From assembly GCA_014529385.2 (NCBI GenBank), contig CM043961.1, positions 13,435,978 to 13,499,977 of the forward strand: a DNA stretch of 64,000 nucleotides. The letters run 5' to 3'. Below the pieces are notes generated by a model. The model saw only the letters and a list, made by a program, of their open reading frames with translations. It was not told the origin of the DNA and made no database searches. Positions 22,603 through 33,901 of the stretch are shown here, piece by piece; within the stretch, counting starts at the first letter, position 1; the number at the start of each line of letters is the position of its first letter. This DNA comes from Adiantum capillus-veneris (Eukaryota; Streptophyta; Polypodiopsida; Polypodiales; Pteridaceae). A program made the position numbers and the translations under genes.

Positions 22603-23657
22603 TGTTGACAGGCCAACGCTTCCACAAAGATTCCATGAAGATTCCTCAAAGATTCTCTAAAGATTTCATATGAAGATGCTGATGAAGTGATGAAGATGAA
22701 GATGGATGTTGTAATGTGAAGATACAAGCTCATGGACATCATCGAATATCCCGTTACTATCATTTTGAGCTATTACAGCCACTTTTGTAATAATTACAGG
22801 AACTTCATATTTTAAGTCGGCAATTGTATTTTGGTCGCAGATGCTTGTTGGATGAGCCAAGCCAGCTCACGGTGTTGTAATTAAGCTCTATAGAAGCCTA
22901 GGGACAAATCAGGTCATTTTAGCCGGACATTAGGTTTTCTAAGGTTTAGTATAGAAACCAAAACCTAAAGCTTTGTAAGGGGACTTCTAATAATCTTATC
23001 TTCTGTGTCGACTGGGAGACTGCGAGAGACTGAGAGAGTGTGTGTGTGTGTGCTACAAGAGCTACGGTGGTCGGAATCGCAAACGGAGAGCAGCAGTGTG
23101 TTGCCCACGAGGAGAGCTACACGTTGATGCTTACATCACGAGCGTTCGTCTGTGTTTTGGCAGACTCACCCACGAGCTACTTTTGGAGTTTCTGTGAGTA
23201 AACGTTGTCCGTTTTTGCATTTCAGCATATCCATGCGATCAGAGCGAGTAGAGCTATGCATTAGGCATGTTAGATTTTAGAAACAATGACCTGTAAAATT
23301 CGACCAGACATACTACTCGTTTTTTGCACGGAGGGGATTGGGTTAGGATTTGTGGTCAAAGACCTAAGAGATAGCGGCCTTCTAGTGTGTGTAGAATTCC
23401 CTTGAGTTTTGTGAAGTTTCGAGATCGTCTAATGGGCTTTTGGCTTGCTGTAGCATCATAGGAGACTCTCACATTCAGAGAACCGATGGCATGTAGATTT
23501 GATATCTCTGTAGGAAGTAGTCATTAGTCGGTCGAGTAGAGGTTGACACCCTTTGCTTGCTTCCACGCGCCGACGGGTTGAGCTTCGTCCTTAGCTGACA
23601 AATCTTGTTAGGTGAGTTCTCGTTGTGCTGACGTCCGTCGCGGCGTATCCGCCAACA
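22603..23657 (+). repeat. 3' LTR of the gag-protease element
   Basis: Partner of the 5' LTR, ending CCAACA, followed at once by CATGT. A GT run (23039-23052) is longer than in the 5' copy. Confidence 0.93.
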
Positions 23658-23662
23658 CATGT

Positions 23663-24030
23663 GAAGAGTATGCAGAGCAATGGTCTTCAAAAGATGTCGA
23701 GGAGTAGATGGGTTGAAGCAATTGATGAAACGAGCACTGTGAGAAAAAGGTGAGATCAACCAATTGATGGGGTAGCAAGCAAAGGGGTCGCAGGGTGTTA
23801 GGGAAAAAATATGCAAATACTATGTAAGCCTCCAAGGTGGAACTCCTATAGAAAGGATCAACTCTAAACATCTAAATGGAAGAGCTCGCTGAGGTAGATC
23901 ATGCTGAAGCGCCATACGTTGAGGTGGAAAATTGATAGATCAAAAGAATGCACGGAAAAAGAAGTAAAGCACAGTACCTTGTCAGATCGAAGGCTCTAAG
24001 GGAGGGGAGAAATGCTTTGCAGGCCTAGCT
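23663..24030. other. Flanking DNA, no gene seen
   Basis: Original target sequence on the right side of the insertion. The minus-strand frames here overlap the LTR and show no domain. Confidence 0.5.
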
Positions 24031-24303
24031 ATGGAGTTTGGAAGCTCGTCTGTGGGAGAGAGCGAGGATGAAGAGAAAACTTTGGAAACCTTGGTTCTCT
24101 ACTCGTACAATGCCTCTTCACTGTCTGGATTGACAATCAACAACATGGTATATGACTGCACTCTCTGTTTTGATAGGCAAGCTCCTATGCAACCTGATGT
24201 TGATGCCCGTGGGAGTGCTTCAATGACGAGCACATGGGTTGACGATTTTGCAGTAGAAACTTCCAAAAGCCTCTTTAAAAGATTATTTCACAAAAATATA
24301 TGA
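24031..24303 (+). CDS. Possible N-terminal exon, unrecognised
   Basis: An ATG in fair context (gctATGGAG) opens a frame beginning MEFGSSSVGESEDEEKTLE, acidic and then hydrophobic (TLVLYSYNASSLSGLTI). A GTATATG follows CAACATG near 24147, a possible 5' splice site, so the real exon may be only about 39 codons. No downstream exon was found and I do not recognise the family. It could equally be a chance frame. Confidence 0.25.
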   Translation: MEFGSSSVGESEDEEKTLETLVLYSYNASSLSGLTINNMVYDCTLCFDRQAPMQPDVDARGSASMTSTWVDDFAVETSKSLFKRLFHKNI

Positions 24304-24550
24304 ATTTGAAGTGGTTCCCACAACTAAGGTGCACACAAATACACACCTAAAATCAGGAAAATTGGTTAGTGGCTCTAATCTCCTCCAAATCCAGAGGTTC
24401 AATAGGCTGTTGGAAGCTAGAAATAGAGGTATTTTAAGCACACAATTGAGACGTCAATTCATGTATATTTTTTGTTGCATGGGAGTGGGTCCAAAGCTCC
24501 TTGTGTGTGACCTTTGTTCAAATAGTAAAGGTGAAGCCCCTACTATGTGA

Positions 24551-24812
24551 GATATGAGTACATATAAGTTTTTTGAATGCACTCAATTCATCGATAACGT
24601 ATGCATTGGTTAATTATTGAGAATTATTGAAAAATGTCCAATGGATGTTTAGGATGTTTCATACACAGGTTGCATGAGCTGTGAAATATGAGTACCTATA
24701 AGTTTTCAGAATGCACTAATCCATCCCCAATATGTGCCTTGGTTAACTATTGAGAATTATTGAAAATTGTTCAATGAGTGTTTAGGATGTTTCATAACAG
24801 GTTGCATGGGCT
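24551..24812 (+). repeat. ~133-bp tandem duplication
   Basis: Two copies: 24551-24680, opening gatatgagtacatataag, and 24684-24812, opening gaaatatgagtacctataag. Both run through 'attgagaattattgaaaa' and 'gtttaggatgtttcata'. Identity is roughly 85-90% by eye. Confidence 0.85.
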
Positions 24813-24823
24813 TTCATACCCTG

Positions 24824-25110
24824 TGATGGGATCAACGACGAGGAGCGAGGCGCACGAATCTTGGGGCGGATGGACGGTAAGCAAAATGTGTATGTGAGCG
24901 GGGTGCTAGGGATTCAAACCCATTACCTAGGCTATGGTAGCACCATGGCCTAACCACGCACATGCGTGCCTTCTAGTGCCCCCATGCCCATTTTTAAACC
25001 TATAAAGTGAACTTTGTTGGGAAAAAGTAAACTAGGACAAAAAAAATTCAGTGGATGACGGAGACTACCTCGCATCCCGTGGGCCTAGCTCTTGGCCGTT
25101 GATCCCATCA
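24824..25110 (-). mobile_element. 287-bp inverted-repeat element with an internal tRNA-like promoter
   Basis: The ends are inverted repeats of 28 bp with 24 matches (TGATGGGATCAACG shared exactly). On the minus strand the middle reads TGCGTGGTTAGG (A-box-like, 24960-24949) and GGGTTTGAATCCC (B-box-like, 24921-24909), with about 28 bp between them, as in tRNA-derived SINEs. It could be a SINE fused to or captured by a MITE, or a foldback element. No clear target duplication was found. Confidence 0.55.
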
Positions 25111-25166
25111 TGGGGTCTTCATTAAAGACCTCCATGACTTCATTAAAGACCCCATGGGACTTAAAA
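25111..25166. repeat. Short inverted repeat beside the tRNA-like element
   Basis: ATGGGGTCTT at the left and AAGACCCCAT at the right are exact inverse copies. The sequence between holds a direct repeat of 'cattaaagacc'. Confidence 0.7.
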
Positions 25167-25434
25167 CTGAGGCTAATACTCTCCACCCTACCCTTAACAA
25201 GCCAACTTAATATTCAAGGGATTCCAACAACCACAAGTAGGTAGGACACCAGCTCGGACTACAAACAAAGGAGCTCCAAGGAGCTACCTAACCATCCTCC
25301 AAGCAGAAAACACATCAGGGCCAAATCACCTACTGCTTCTGCCTCTCCCTGCAAAAGTGCAAATTTTTTTTCATGAGAGGGATTCCCAATGTCCCATTTC
25401 AGGCAGGCAGCCAAAGAGAAGCATGACTTGGATA

Positions 25435-25438
<4 letters not shown>
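25167..25438. other. Spacer, nothing recognised
   Basis: No gene or RNA structure was noted. Confidence 0.4.

Positions 25439-25497
<59 letters not shown>
25439..25497. repeat. (CT)n microsatellite, ~59 bp
   Basis: Uninterrupted CT dinucleotides. The Ser/Leu-repeat frame over it is an artefact. Confidence 0.97.
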
Positions 25498-25500
<3 letters not shown>

Positions 25501-25959
25501 TTTATTATGCGTGTTCACTTCTACTTTTTGGATTAAGTACCACAAGAAGCTTCATGCAATTGCCCTTGTGGGAGAAGGAGCCCATTTCTCTGTGTCTTTT
25601 TGAGTGCAAGTAGATACCCATTGTTATGTGCGTTGCTAATGAGGCAAGCACATACTTTGTATGTTAAATAAGCACACAAGGTTTAGTAGCATACTTAGTA
25701 TGCTAGCTAGCTAACTCCATGTGCAATCGGCATATCTATTATGCAAATAAGCAAATTATCTATGCTAGCTAATACATTTCAAGGAATGTGTCCTAAGGCT
25801 TTTGTTTCTAGTATTTTCAATCCTTTGCTAGATACAATACAAATGAGCTAATTTCCCTTTGATGTGTGCAGGCCAATGGAGAGATCCAAAGGTCATAATC
25901 CCCATCATTTAGGAAAAATTATGTACAACTTTGTCATAGTTTAATGTTGCTTATTGCCT
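25498..25959. other. Spacer with TAGCATAC-type motifs
   Basis: No gene. Short words such as gctagctaa and tagtatgctag occur, related to the motif-rich blocks at 27.3 and 33.9 kb. Confidence 0.4.
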
Positions 25960-26026
25960 TTCCATGGAGGGTTTATATCCCAAAATGGTAAAGTGTGAGA
26001 AGGTCATTGATGTCAAATGATTCAGT

Positions 26027-27300
26027 GTGTTCAAACAAACAAAGGATCCCAACCAATACCACATCAAATGCAACACCATCCATATTGACATGTATGAGTC
26101 AATGATGAAATTGCAATACAATGTATACAAAAAGGGTTCAACCAACATGAAAATCTCCTCTACATTTGCAGAGGGTTTTGTAAAGGAATCGAGTCCTACC
26201 GTGATTGCAAGTAGGGGGCAGCCATTAGGTTCAATTGGGCCCAATTTGTGGTGCAAATCTTGCAAGATATTTGAGAGAAGGGATATTATGAGGGCCATGT
26301 CAACAATTCAAGAATATGCAATCTCCAGATTCTAGCTCCAAAAATTGAGGATGAGTTTATTGAAATCTAAGAGGAGAACATGGCCTTTGTAGGTAAGAGT
26401 ACTGCAAAATCTACCAAGGCCATACCTCTGTCTTATCAAAATAGTCAACAAGAGATGGAAACTTCTTCATTTTGTGGGTCAGAGGAATGGCAGTGGTCAT
26501 TCATTTGCAAACACAAGGAAATTATGATAAATAGATCTCAAAAATGTGCAAGAGAGCTTGGAATTTGCAAGGGCTTTGAGTGTGAAAAATGCAAAGGTCA
26601 CTCCAATTGTCACGTGCACGAGTCAGAGATTGAAAGCACATGAGAAGGAGTTGCACACTCTATTGTAGAGTAATGATATGGATTCGTGGCCAAAAATGGA
26701 AGTTGAATTCATAATAGACACAATGAAAAACACCATGGAGGCTTTTTCATAATGAATACAAGCCCATTGATAGTGACATAGACATAACTTGTCAACTAGT
26801 AAGTGTTCGTATTTCTCATATCTGTACTTTATGTTTGATACATGTGCTCAGGTAACTCATGCACTTACCATGCTCTTTTTGTCTTTCTTTTGTAGGTTGA
26901 GGTGGACATTGCAAAATCCAAAGCATAGACCTCTGAAAGTCAACTTTAACTTTTGATGCACATGGAGTCCAAGCTGCAAAGCTCATTTTTCTAGAATGTC
27001 CTGATTATGTAGCCCTTGCTAGTCTTCTGAAGGATAGAGAGGTACAAGACAACGTCAAAACAAACCTGTGTATTGGATGTGGTCTAGCCCTTGGAGTACA
27101 ACAAATCCTTGCAATGGTCAAGCGGCCATGTAAGCATAGCTACCACCTTCTATGCTTTGTTGCTACATGCTCCCTTGGGACTGAATGTAGGGCTCCCACC
27201 TACAAGAGAAGCATACCTACAAAAGGTTGTGCAACCTGGAAACGCAAGGACATCCAATCACACAAAAAATTGGTAAGAAAATCAACCTTGAACGTATGCT
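26027..27300 (+). pseudogene. Cysteine-rich coding-like relic, unrecognised
   Basis: Open pieces at 26027-26335, 26380-26643 and around 27050-27300. The second carries CARELGICKGFECEKCKGH. The third reads CIGCGLALGVQQI and, 11 residues on, CKHSYHLLCF, a Cys-X2-Cys followed by a Cys-X-His-X2-His-X2-Cys, like a degenerate RING or other zinc finger. Gaps between the pieces contain stops or possible introns. The family is unknown to me. It may be a transposon-derived gene or a decayed host gene. Confidence 0.3.
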
Positions 27301-27645
27301 TACTAGTTAGTATACAAGGAATGCTAGCTACCATTTTGGGTATGTTGGTAGGAATATACGGCCTGCAAGCTAGCATTCTATGCACGCTAATTAACATAAT
27401 AGGCTAGCTAACTAGTACACTGAAACTGCTAGTTAGCATACTGGGTTGTCTAGTTAGTGCACTAGATTTGCTTCTTAGAATATTGGGTGTGCTAATTATC
27501 ATATTGGATATTGTAATTAGCATACTAGGTTGTGTAGTTAGTACATTAGATTTGGTTTTAAGATTATTAGATATGCTAGTTAGCATTTTGAGTATGCTAA
27601 TTAGCATACTGGATCTATGGATTAGCATCCATGATATGCTACATT
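27297..27645. repeat. Motif-rich block of TTAGCATACTGG-type repeats
   Basis: Many imperfect ~28-30 bp units built around 'gctaattagcatactgg' and 'gctagttagcat'. TTAG/CTAA words make it partly palindromic. A shorter related block lies at 33902-34137. Confidence 0.8.
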
Positions 27646-28369
27646 AGGGCCAAAAACGTCTATAAAAGGACTGTTTGGTAATCCACGGATTAAGAAATAG
27701 GCCAATACTCACTTGACACGTATACAAAAGTATGGCATTCATGTCTCCTCTAGCTTGAGCTTTTGTGCTCCTACTTTAGCGGTGGAAAACGTCTAAATGT
27801 CACTTTCATTTGGCTAAATTGCCTATACTTGATGGCGTTCCTATTGTTTTTGACGGATAACATCATATTCTGGGCCTGATGTACAAGTGCTCTTTTCTAT
27901 TTAATATTGTACAATATTAAGCTAGAAGATACGAAATCTTTCTTTTCAAACAGTGATGATGACACCTATTAATGACTAATCCATAATTTTTTTAATGTCT
28001 ACTTTTCACTTACTCCCTACTTCTAAGCACCGCATCAAGAGCTTGCACTCATCACGTGCGTACATAATATCTACATCAACATGGGACCACACTTGAAGAC
28101 ATCCTTTCTCACATTGTTTTGGATCAATGACCACACTGTGCGATTGTGGCTTGATTGATCTAGTCACTCTACCCCCACTCGCCCCGTTTCGGCAGTGTAC
28201 CCACATCGTGCGCAAAAGGGGACTCAATGAGTTTTTCACTCCTCCCCCTATCGCACCGGTCCAGCGCTTGCCCACAGTGCACTTGTCATGTGTGAGCTTG
28301 TCACCCTCCTATTGCGTTGTTCTAGCTCTACGGCCACACCACATAAGAACCTTGAATCACCTTGTTAAT
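27646..28369. other. Spacer leading into the satellite
   Basis: From about 28130 it holds a diverged outer unit of the adjoining satellite (cactctaccccc, cactcctccccc). No gene. Confidence 0.5.
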
Positions 28370-29115
28370 TGGATTCCTAAGGTTTTTCTAAATCATGTGC
28401 AAAAGCGCTCAGAGACTTTGACACTCCCCATGTTGCATTATTTTAGCTCCTGCCCACACCGCACGAAGAGGGCATCATACAACTTGTTACTCCCCCCTTA
28501 TCGCATCAGTTTGGCTCCATGCACACACCATGCAAAAAAATCTTGAGTGACATTATTTGGACTTATTTTTCTAGATCATGTGCAAAAGCGCTCAAAGACT
28601 TTGACACTCCCCATGTTGCATCATTTTAGCTCCTGTCCACACCGCGCGAAGAGGGCATCATACAACTTGTCACTCCCCCCCTCATCACGTCGTTCTGGCT
28701 CCATGCACACACCATGCAAAAAAAAATTGAGTGACATTATTTGGACTTATTTTTCTAAATCATGTTCAAAAGCGCTCAGAGACTTTGACACTCCCCATGT
28801 TGCGCCATTTTAGCTCTTGCCCACACTGTGCGAAGAGGGCATCATAGAGCTTGTCACTCCCCCCCTCATCGCGTCGTTCTGGCTCCATGCACACACCATG
28901 CAAAAGAATCTTGAGTGACATTATTTGGACTTAGTTTTCTAAATCATGTGCAAAAGCGCTCAGAGACTTTTACACTCCCCATGTTGCGTTATTTTAGCTC
29001 CTGCCCACACCGCGCAAAGAGGGCATTATACAGCTTGTCACTCCCCCCCTCATCGCGTCGTTCTGGCTCCATGCACACACCATGCAAAAAAATCTTGAGT
29101 GACCTTATTATTTGG
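28370..29115 (+). repeat. ~184-bp satellite, four units
   Basis: The phrase gactttgacactccccatg begins at 28414, 28597 and 28781 and recurs with one change at 28965, giving periods of 183, 184 and 184 bp. Units share 'cacaccgc', 'ctcatcgcgtcgttctggc' and 'tccatgcacacaccatgc'. Long plus-strand frames across it arise from the repeat and are not genes. Confidence 0.95.
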
Positions 29116-29162
29116 ATTCCTATGGTTTTTCTCATATGTACAAGATATTAGCAAAAGGCCTA

Positions 29163-29335
29163 TTTGGTGCCACACTATGCCTTGCTTGCACAACAGGATA
29201 GGGGGTATTTTTAGAATCTCACTACCCCAACCCTCATGTTGTGTGGGTCATTTTTGGAACACCAATTTGGTGCCACACTATGCCTTGCTTGCACAGTAGG
29301 ATAGGGGGCTAGTTTTAGAATCTCATTACCCCAAT
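29163..29335 (+). repeat. 103-bp direct duplication
   Basis: 'tttggtgccacactatgcct' at 29163 recurs at 29266, with the following 'aggataggggg' and 'agaatctca' also repeated. Confidence 0.85.
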
Positions 29336-30479
29336 CTTGACATGTGGGTTATTTGCATTCACAGATTCACCCCCCTCTCCTCGCACCATACGGGATAGTG
29401 TCTCCGGAGGCCTTTTTTGGCCATACCGACCTCTCCGGGTGTCAGAACGAGGCATATAGCCAGTCGTTTTCGGGGTTTTTGGGCATTTCAGACTCATTTT
29501 TGATGTTAAAATTTTGTCATTTTTCTCTGTTTGAAAGTTATAATTTTAAGTTGAGTCAAAAGAGCTAAAACAACAAAGTTTTATTAACATGGCTTAAAGG
29601 GAAAGGGGCTTGAGGGTGATGAAGATTCCAATAATGATGGTCCATGCCAATGGTTTCTAGATGTAATGTTATAGGATCATGGTCACATGGAAGTCTACAT
29701 AGAAGAGTGAAAAATTTTCAAGATCAAATTTGATCTCACAGAAATGTTAGAATAGTTAAAAGGAAACTTGTCTTAGGAGTTATAGATGAGTAAAATGATT
29801 GTGTGAAAAAGGGGAAAGAAAGTTTTAATCTTGATGTTGCAATGTTTAGAGGAACATATGTTGTAACTTTACAAGGTATTATATTGTGAAAATGAATGTT
29901 TTGCAAGGAGATTGGGAGTAAATTTACAAGGAGATTTAAAGTAAATTTACAAGGAACTATATTGTTAAAATGATAGTCTTTTGCAAGGAATGATATTGTA
30001 ACTTTGCATCTAATAGTCTCCTCCTTGGAATGATTGTGATGTTCACAACAAAGTGGTTGTTGTTGGTTCTTTGATCTCATCCTCTATAATTGCCTCCCTT
30101 AGTACCGAATGAGTATTTATTTTAGTGCATTGCTTCTTCTTTTGTCATCCTCCCTTTCTTGTTGATGTGAAAAATGAAGTTTGTGCTTGATAATGTGACT
30201 TCTATGTGTTGCAATGGGCACTTGTTTTGCAAAATGAGGTCCGTGTAGATAGAGCATATGCTGCATGATATCATGAGATCCAATTTTCAACAGAGAAAAC
30301 TAAGTGAATCTTTTGGCTTTCAAACCTGCTTTTGAAGCATCCTGCAAAAAATTCATGTCCTTTTAGAAATAGTTGGATCCATCTCCAAATGCAGATTTAT
30401 GAAGATTTATGAGAGTAAAGCTTCAAAATTTTCTATTTACCTTCTAGCTCGTGGATCACCAGGACAACTTAATGAGTTT
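29336..30479. other. Spacer with a local ~82-bp repeat
   Basis: No gene. Between 29860 and 30000, 'acaaggtattatattgtga' and 'acaaggaactatattgtta', both followed by 'ttttgcaagga', repeat at about 82 bp. Confidence 0.5.
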
Positions 30480-30890
30480 TTAGGCAGAGTGGAAATGGTG
30501 AAAAATCTTGTGAGGCTGAAGGGAGCTTCTAACCAAAGCAAAACTAGTGAGAAAGTTTGGAAAACTTGTGAGGCTGAAGTGAGCTTCTAGGAAGAGAAAA
30601 ACTAGTGAGAAAATTTGGAAATCTTGCGAGGGTGAGGAGAGAAAAATGGTTTCCATGCAAAGTAGAAATGATGGGAAAACTTGTGAGGTTGAAGTGAGTT
30701 TGTAGCCAAGCAAAACTAGTGAGAAAATTTGGAAAGCTTGTGACGGTGAAGAGAACAAAATGGTGGTTCTCTTGCAATGGTGAAGAGAGAAAAACTGCAG
30801 TGGTCCTTCTAGCTAGACCGGAAATGGCGGTCCACTTGCGAAGGTAGAGAGAGCTTGGAAAGCTTGTGAGGGTGAAGAGAGCCTAATGAA
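30480..30890 (+). repeat. Imperfect ~60-70 bp minisatellite
   Basis: Repeated phrases 'aaaactagtgagaaaatttgg' (20-base core), 'aacttgtgaggctgaag' and 'tggtgaagagag' occur five to seven times in varied order. Open frames on both strands are by-products. Confidence 0.8.
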
Positions 30891-31183
30891 ATGGATTGAG
30901 AGAAAGAGTAGTGAGGAAAACCATCATTCAAAAGTGAAAATTTTGTATTTGCAGCCAAGCCAACAAAATAGGTCCAATAGGGAAGAAAATAGTGTGAAAA
31001 TGACATATTTTGTTCATATTGAAAGATCTGTATAGGGATACTCTTTAAATGCTCTAGATATGCTTTGAATACCCAAAACGGTCAAATTTGGAGCCGTTTT
31101 GACCGTCAAATGCTCCGCTAATTAGCAAGCTCACCAATTCCTTACACAACCCTTTTTGAGGCCTTTTGGCCCTAATGAATCCG
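30891..31183. other. Spacer, nothing recognised
   Basis: No gene or repeat seen apart from gctaattagca words. Confidence 0.4.
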
Positions 31184-32921
31184 CATAATGGGTTGGTTAG
31201 CTATTACCTTGGATATGCTAGACATATTCTTGGGTCTTCAATATATACTAACAAGCACTGCTATAACTAGCATTGTCCCAAACAACATTTTTTGTGCACG
31301 TTAACATGCTTCTACCCTGTGACAACACTTGTAATTAATGACAATTATTGACATTGTAAATACCAAAACCCATTGTGCCAAAAAATGGGCCAATATTCCC
31401 AATAGAGATTCACAATCATGTGCTCTTCAATGGCCATACCTCTAGAAATGCAAAAAGTCCATCTGTAGTTGCCTATAAACATTGAAGATCCTTGTAGTCG
31501 TCATTCAAAGATGCCGATATTCGCACCTCCAATGTCAACCTCTTGCAAGAATCTTAGGAACATGGGTACATAAATAAGATGTCTATCTCATAGCAAAGTC
31601 TTCTACAAACCAATTGAGATGAATAATAACCACAACTTGAAGGGGATAAAGCTGGATGGAGGAAATTGTCAAACTACCAATCTCCTATTTTGAGGATAAA
31701 ACATGGGCAGCCAAAAATCACAAGTGAATCGCTTGAGAGCCCAATTACCCCTTTCAAAGGTGGATCTCGTCAAACTACATTTGCCAAAGGGATGTTCGAT
31801 GATGCAAAACACACAAACTAGTCTTGCTTGGTTGGCCGTGTCATAGTAGTTAGTGTTGGAACTAGTGTAAATGTGCAAATAGTAGGATACGTGGACAAAT
31901 GATAGGATACATGATAAATGTGTGAATAGTAGTTAATGTGTAAATTATAGAATACATGGGTACATTGGAGGAAAATTGGTTTTGAAACAAAAAAGATAAA
32001 TCAAAATAAACATAGAAGATTTTACTAAACACATTGGTGAAATCAAAACCTCATTTTTTGTAAAGCATGCCTGCATTTTTTCCATCAAGATAGAGAAGAG
32101 CACTAACCTTATGGCTAATGCCTTCACCTTAACAATTTTGTACGACAAAAATCTCACCTTTCAGGATCTACGAATGAGAACAAAGTGGTTAGTTTGAAAA
32201 TAAAGTAAAGATGAGTGTAAAAAGATCAATCTCGTCATGATTGTGCAATAAAGCATGACCCCGTATGCCAACTTGCTGCAAAACCCACATGCATTCAATA
32301 TGCAAGCATATGTGACAAGATGTGTAGACAATCCAACTTTGCTATTGAAAGCGTTATGGTGCTCTCTTTTGGACACATCCAACAAGTAGCATGCTCCAGG
32401 CGAAAGTCATCTGGAACTATTAGTTGTGTGCTTCATAGCCATTCTTAGTCACCTTCCACTAATTTGGATATAAAATCACAAATGTTGGATGCAAACCTAG
32501 CAAATTCCTAAGGTTACCCAAGTGGATCATCATGGTAGAAACAAAAGCTGAGAGAAATCCAAACTTATAGCTCAAAACCTCTGAATGGAAGCTACATCTC
32601 GTAAAACATCTCAAATATGTCAAAGGTTCATCCCTACCAAAAGTAAACATCTTGAGGAGGGAAAACAATAGCAAGCCATCTATTCATACTACAAAACAAC
32701 CAACGTCGTGAGATAGTGAGTTTTGAATAGTATGCCATGTACAAAACTTTCACTCAACATTGCACTAATTAGTGAAAAAACACTTTTAATGCAAGCCAAA
32801 TTATGCGAGTGTTTGTAAAGAATCATAGGAATCATAGAAGACATAGAGGGCTATGCATGCCACTTACATTAAAATGTAAAATGATGCTACTTTTAGAGCA
32901 TTTCAGGTATCGTTGTGGAGT
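31184..32921 (+). repeat. Segmental duplication, copy A (~1.74 kb)
   Basis: Near-continuous match to 34134-35894, for example 'ctagacatattcttg', 'ctaacaagcactgctataac' and 'gctatgcatgccacttac'. No coding domain occurs in it. No TG...CA ends or primer site were seen, so it does not look like an LTR. Confidence 0.88.
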
Positions 32922-33071
32922 GCCTATACTCTCAAGGCCGAGGTGATATCTCTGTAACTTGTAATTATCTTGTAAAAGGTAGTGAGTAGGTGATACGATC
33001 TTTTTAATTGAAAAGACAGGTGAATCAAATGAGATGCTTAAGAGAGTGGAAGCAACAGTGCGTCGAACTGG

Positions 33072-33072
<1 letters not shown>

Positions 33073-33107
<35 letters not shown>
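33073..33107. repeat. (CT)n microsatellite
   Basis: About 17 CT units. Confidence 0.95.
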
Positions 33108-33109
<2 letters not shown>

Positions 33110-33179
33110 GCATGGAGACAATACATGTGCCAACGAGATGGAAAGGGAAGGCCTTTCTCATATGCACAAGGGAGAGGAG

Positions 33180-33181
<2 letters not shown>

Positions 33182-33267
<86 letters not shown>
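33182..33267. repeat. (CT)n microsatellite, ~86 bp
   Basis: About 43 uninterrupted CT units, followed by a C run and a TG run. Confidence 0.97.
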
Positions 33268-33269
<2 letters not shown>

Positions 33270-33901
33270 CCCCCTATCTCTGTGTGTGTGTTTGTTTGCA
33301 CGCGTACGAGCTGCACCATAACACCCATAACCGTCGGCAATTAAGCTGGAGGAGGCACGCGTAGGTAGTGAACCACACAAGAAGAGGAGACTCTCTGATC
33401 TCTTTCGCTTTGTGAATTGCTCCATAGCCATAGTGTAGGGGAGAAGATGGAGAGGGCCTGAGAGAGCTCGATGCGTTTGGAGGTTGAGAGATGTGTGCAG
33501 GCCCGAGAGTAGTGTGCAGGCTGCAGATGTGTCGGGTGGGGCAGGGAAACCCGACAATTAGGTTAAAGGGGCGAGGTGTATGTATGTAACAAAAGCTCAA
33601 CAAAATGGGCTACTTATAATGTTTTCTAATCTGGCTCCATATTTGAAAATTGGCCTTCCTTCTCACATGATGAAGTGCTCAATTTTCTAGTAGCCTCAAC
33701 CCTTTTGCAAAGCTTTTCCTTCATCCAATCATCTTCATTGGCTGCAAGTGCCACAAAACAATAATTTCAAGCTAAAAAATACAAGATCTAACAACATCGT
33801 AGCAAAACAATTCAACATCATAATGACACATATACCCAGTGTCACCCATGACAAATGGTAAAAGGTTTCTAGATATTAATGCTTACATCTTATACAGTTT
33901 A

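Larger units (their letters stand above)
13206..23662 (+). mobile_element. gag-protease-only LTR retrotransposon (TR-GAG-like)
   Basis: A structurally complete element. LTRs of 1057 and 1055 bp start TGTTGACAG and end CCAACA, with perfect CATGT target duplications at 13206-13210 and 23658-23662. A tRNA-Asp binding site follows the 5' LTR and a polypurine tract precedes the 3' LTR. Between them are a 3.1-kb leader and one long decayed frame encoding Gag-like sequence, a CCHC-like knuckle, a retropepsin-like segment and a novel C-terminal part. I found no reverse transcriptase, RNase H or integrase motif on either strand. Elements of this design, terminal-repeat retrotransposons with GAG, are known in plants as non-autonomous partners. 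The similarity of the LTRs indicates fairly recent insertion. Confidence 0.88.
32922..33901. other. Spacer between the duplicated copies, with CT tracts
   Basis: Contains two (CT)n tracts and a poly-C/TG transition. The 241-codon minus-strand frame crossing them is mostly Arg-Glu repeat and is not a gene. Confidence 0.6.

Noticed and set aside
28127..29299. Run of plus-strand ORFs (139, 88, 78 codons)
   Set aside because: They repeat one another because they lie on the 184-bp satellite.
33008..33364. 118-codon plus-strand ORF
   Set aside because: Ser-Leu repeat translated from the same microsatellites.
32832..33557. 241-codon minus-strand ORF
   Set aside because: Most of it is an Arg-Glu repeat from the (CT)n tracts, and the rest has no domain.
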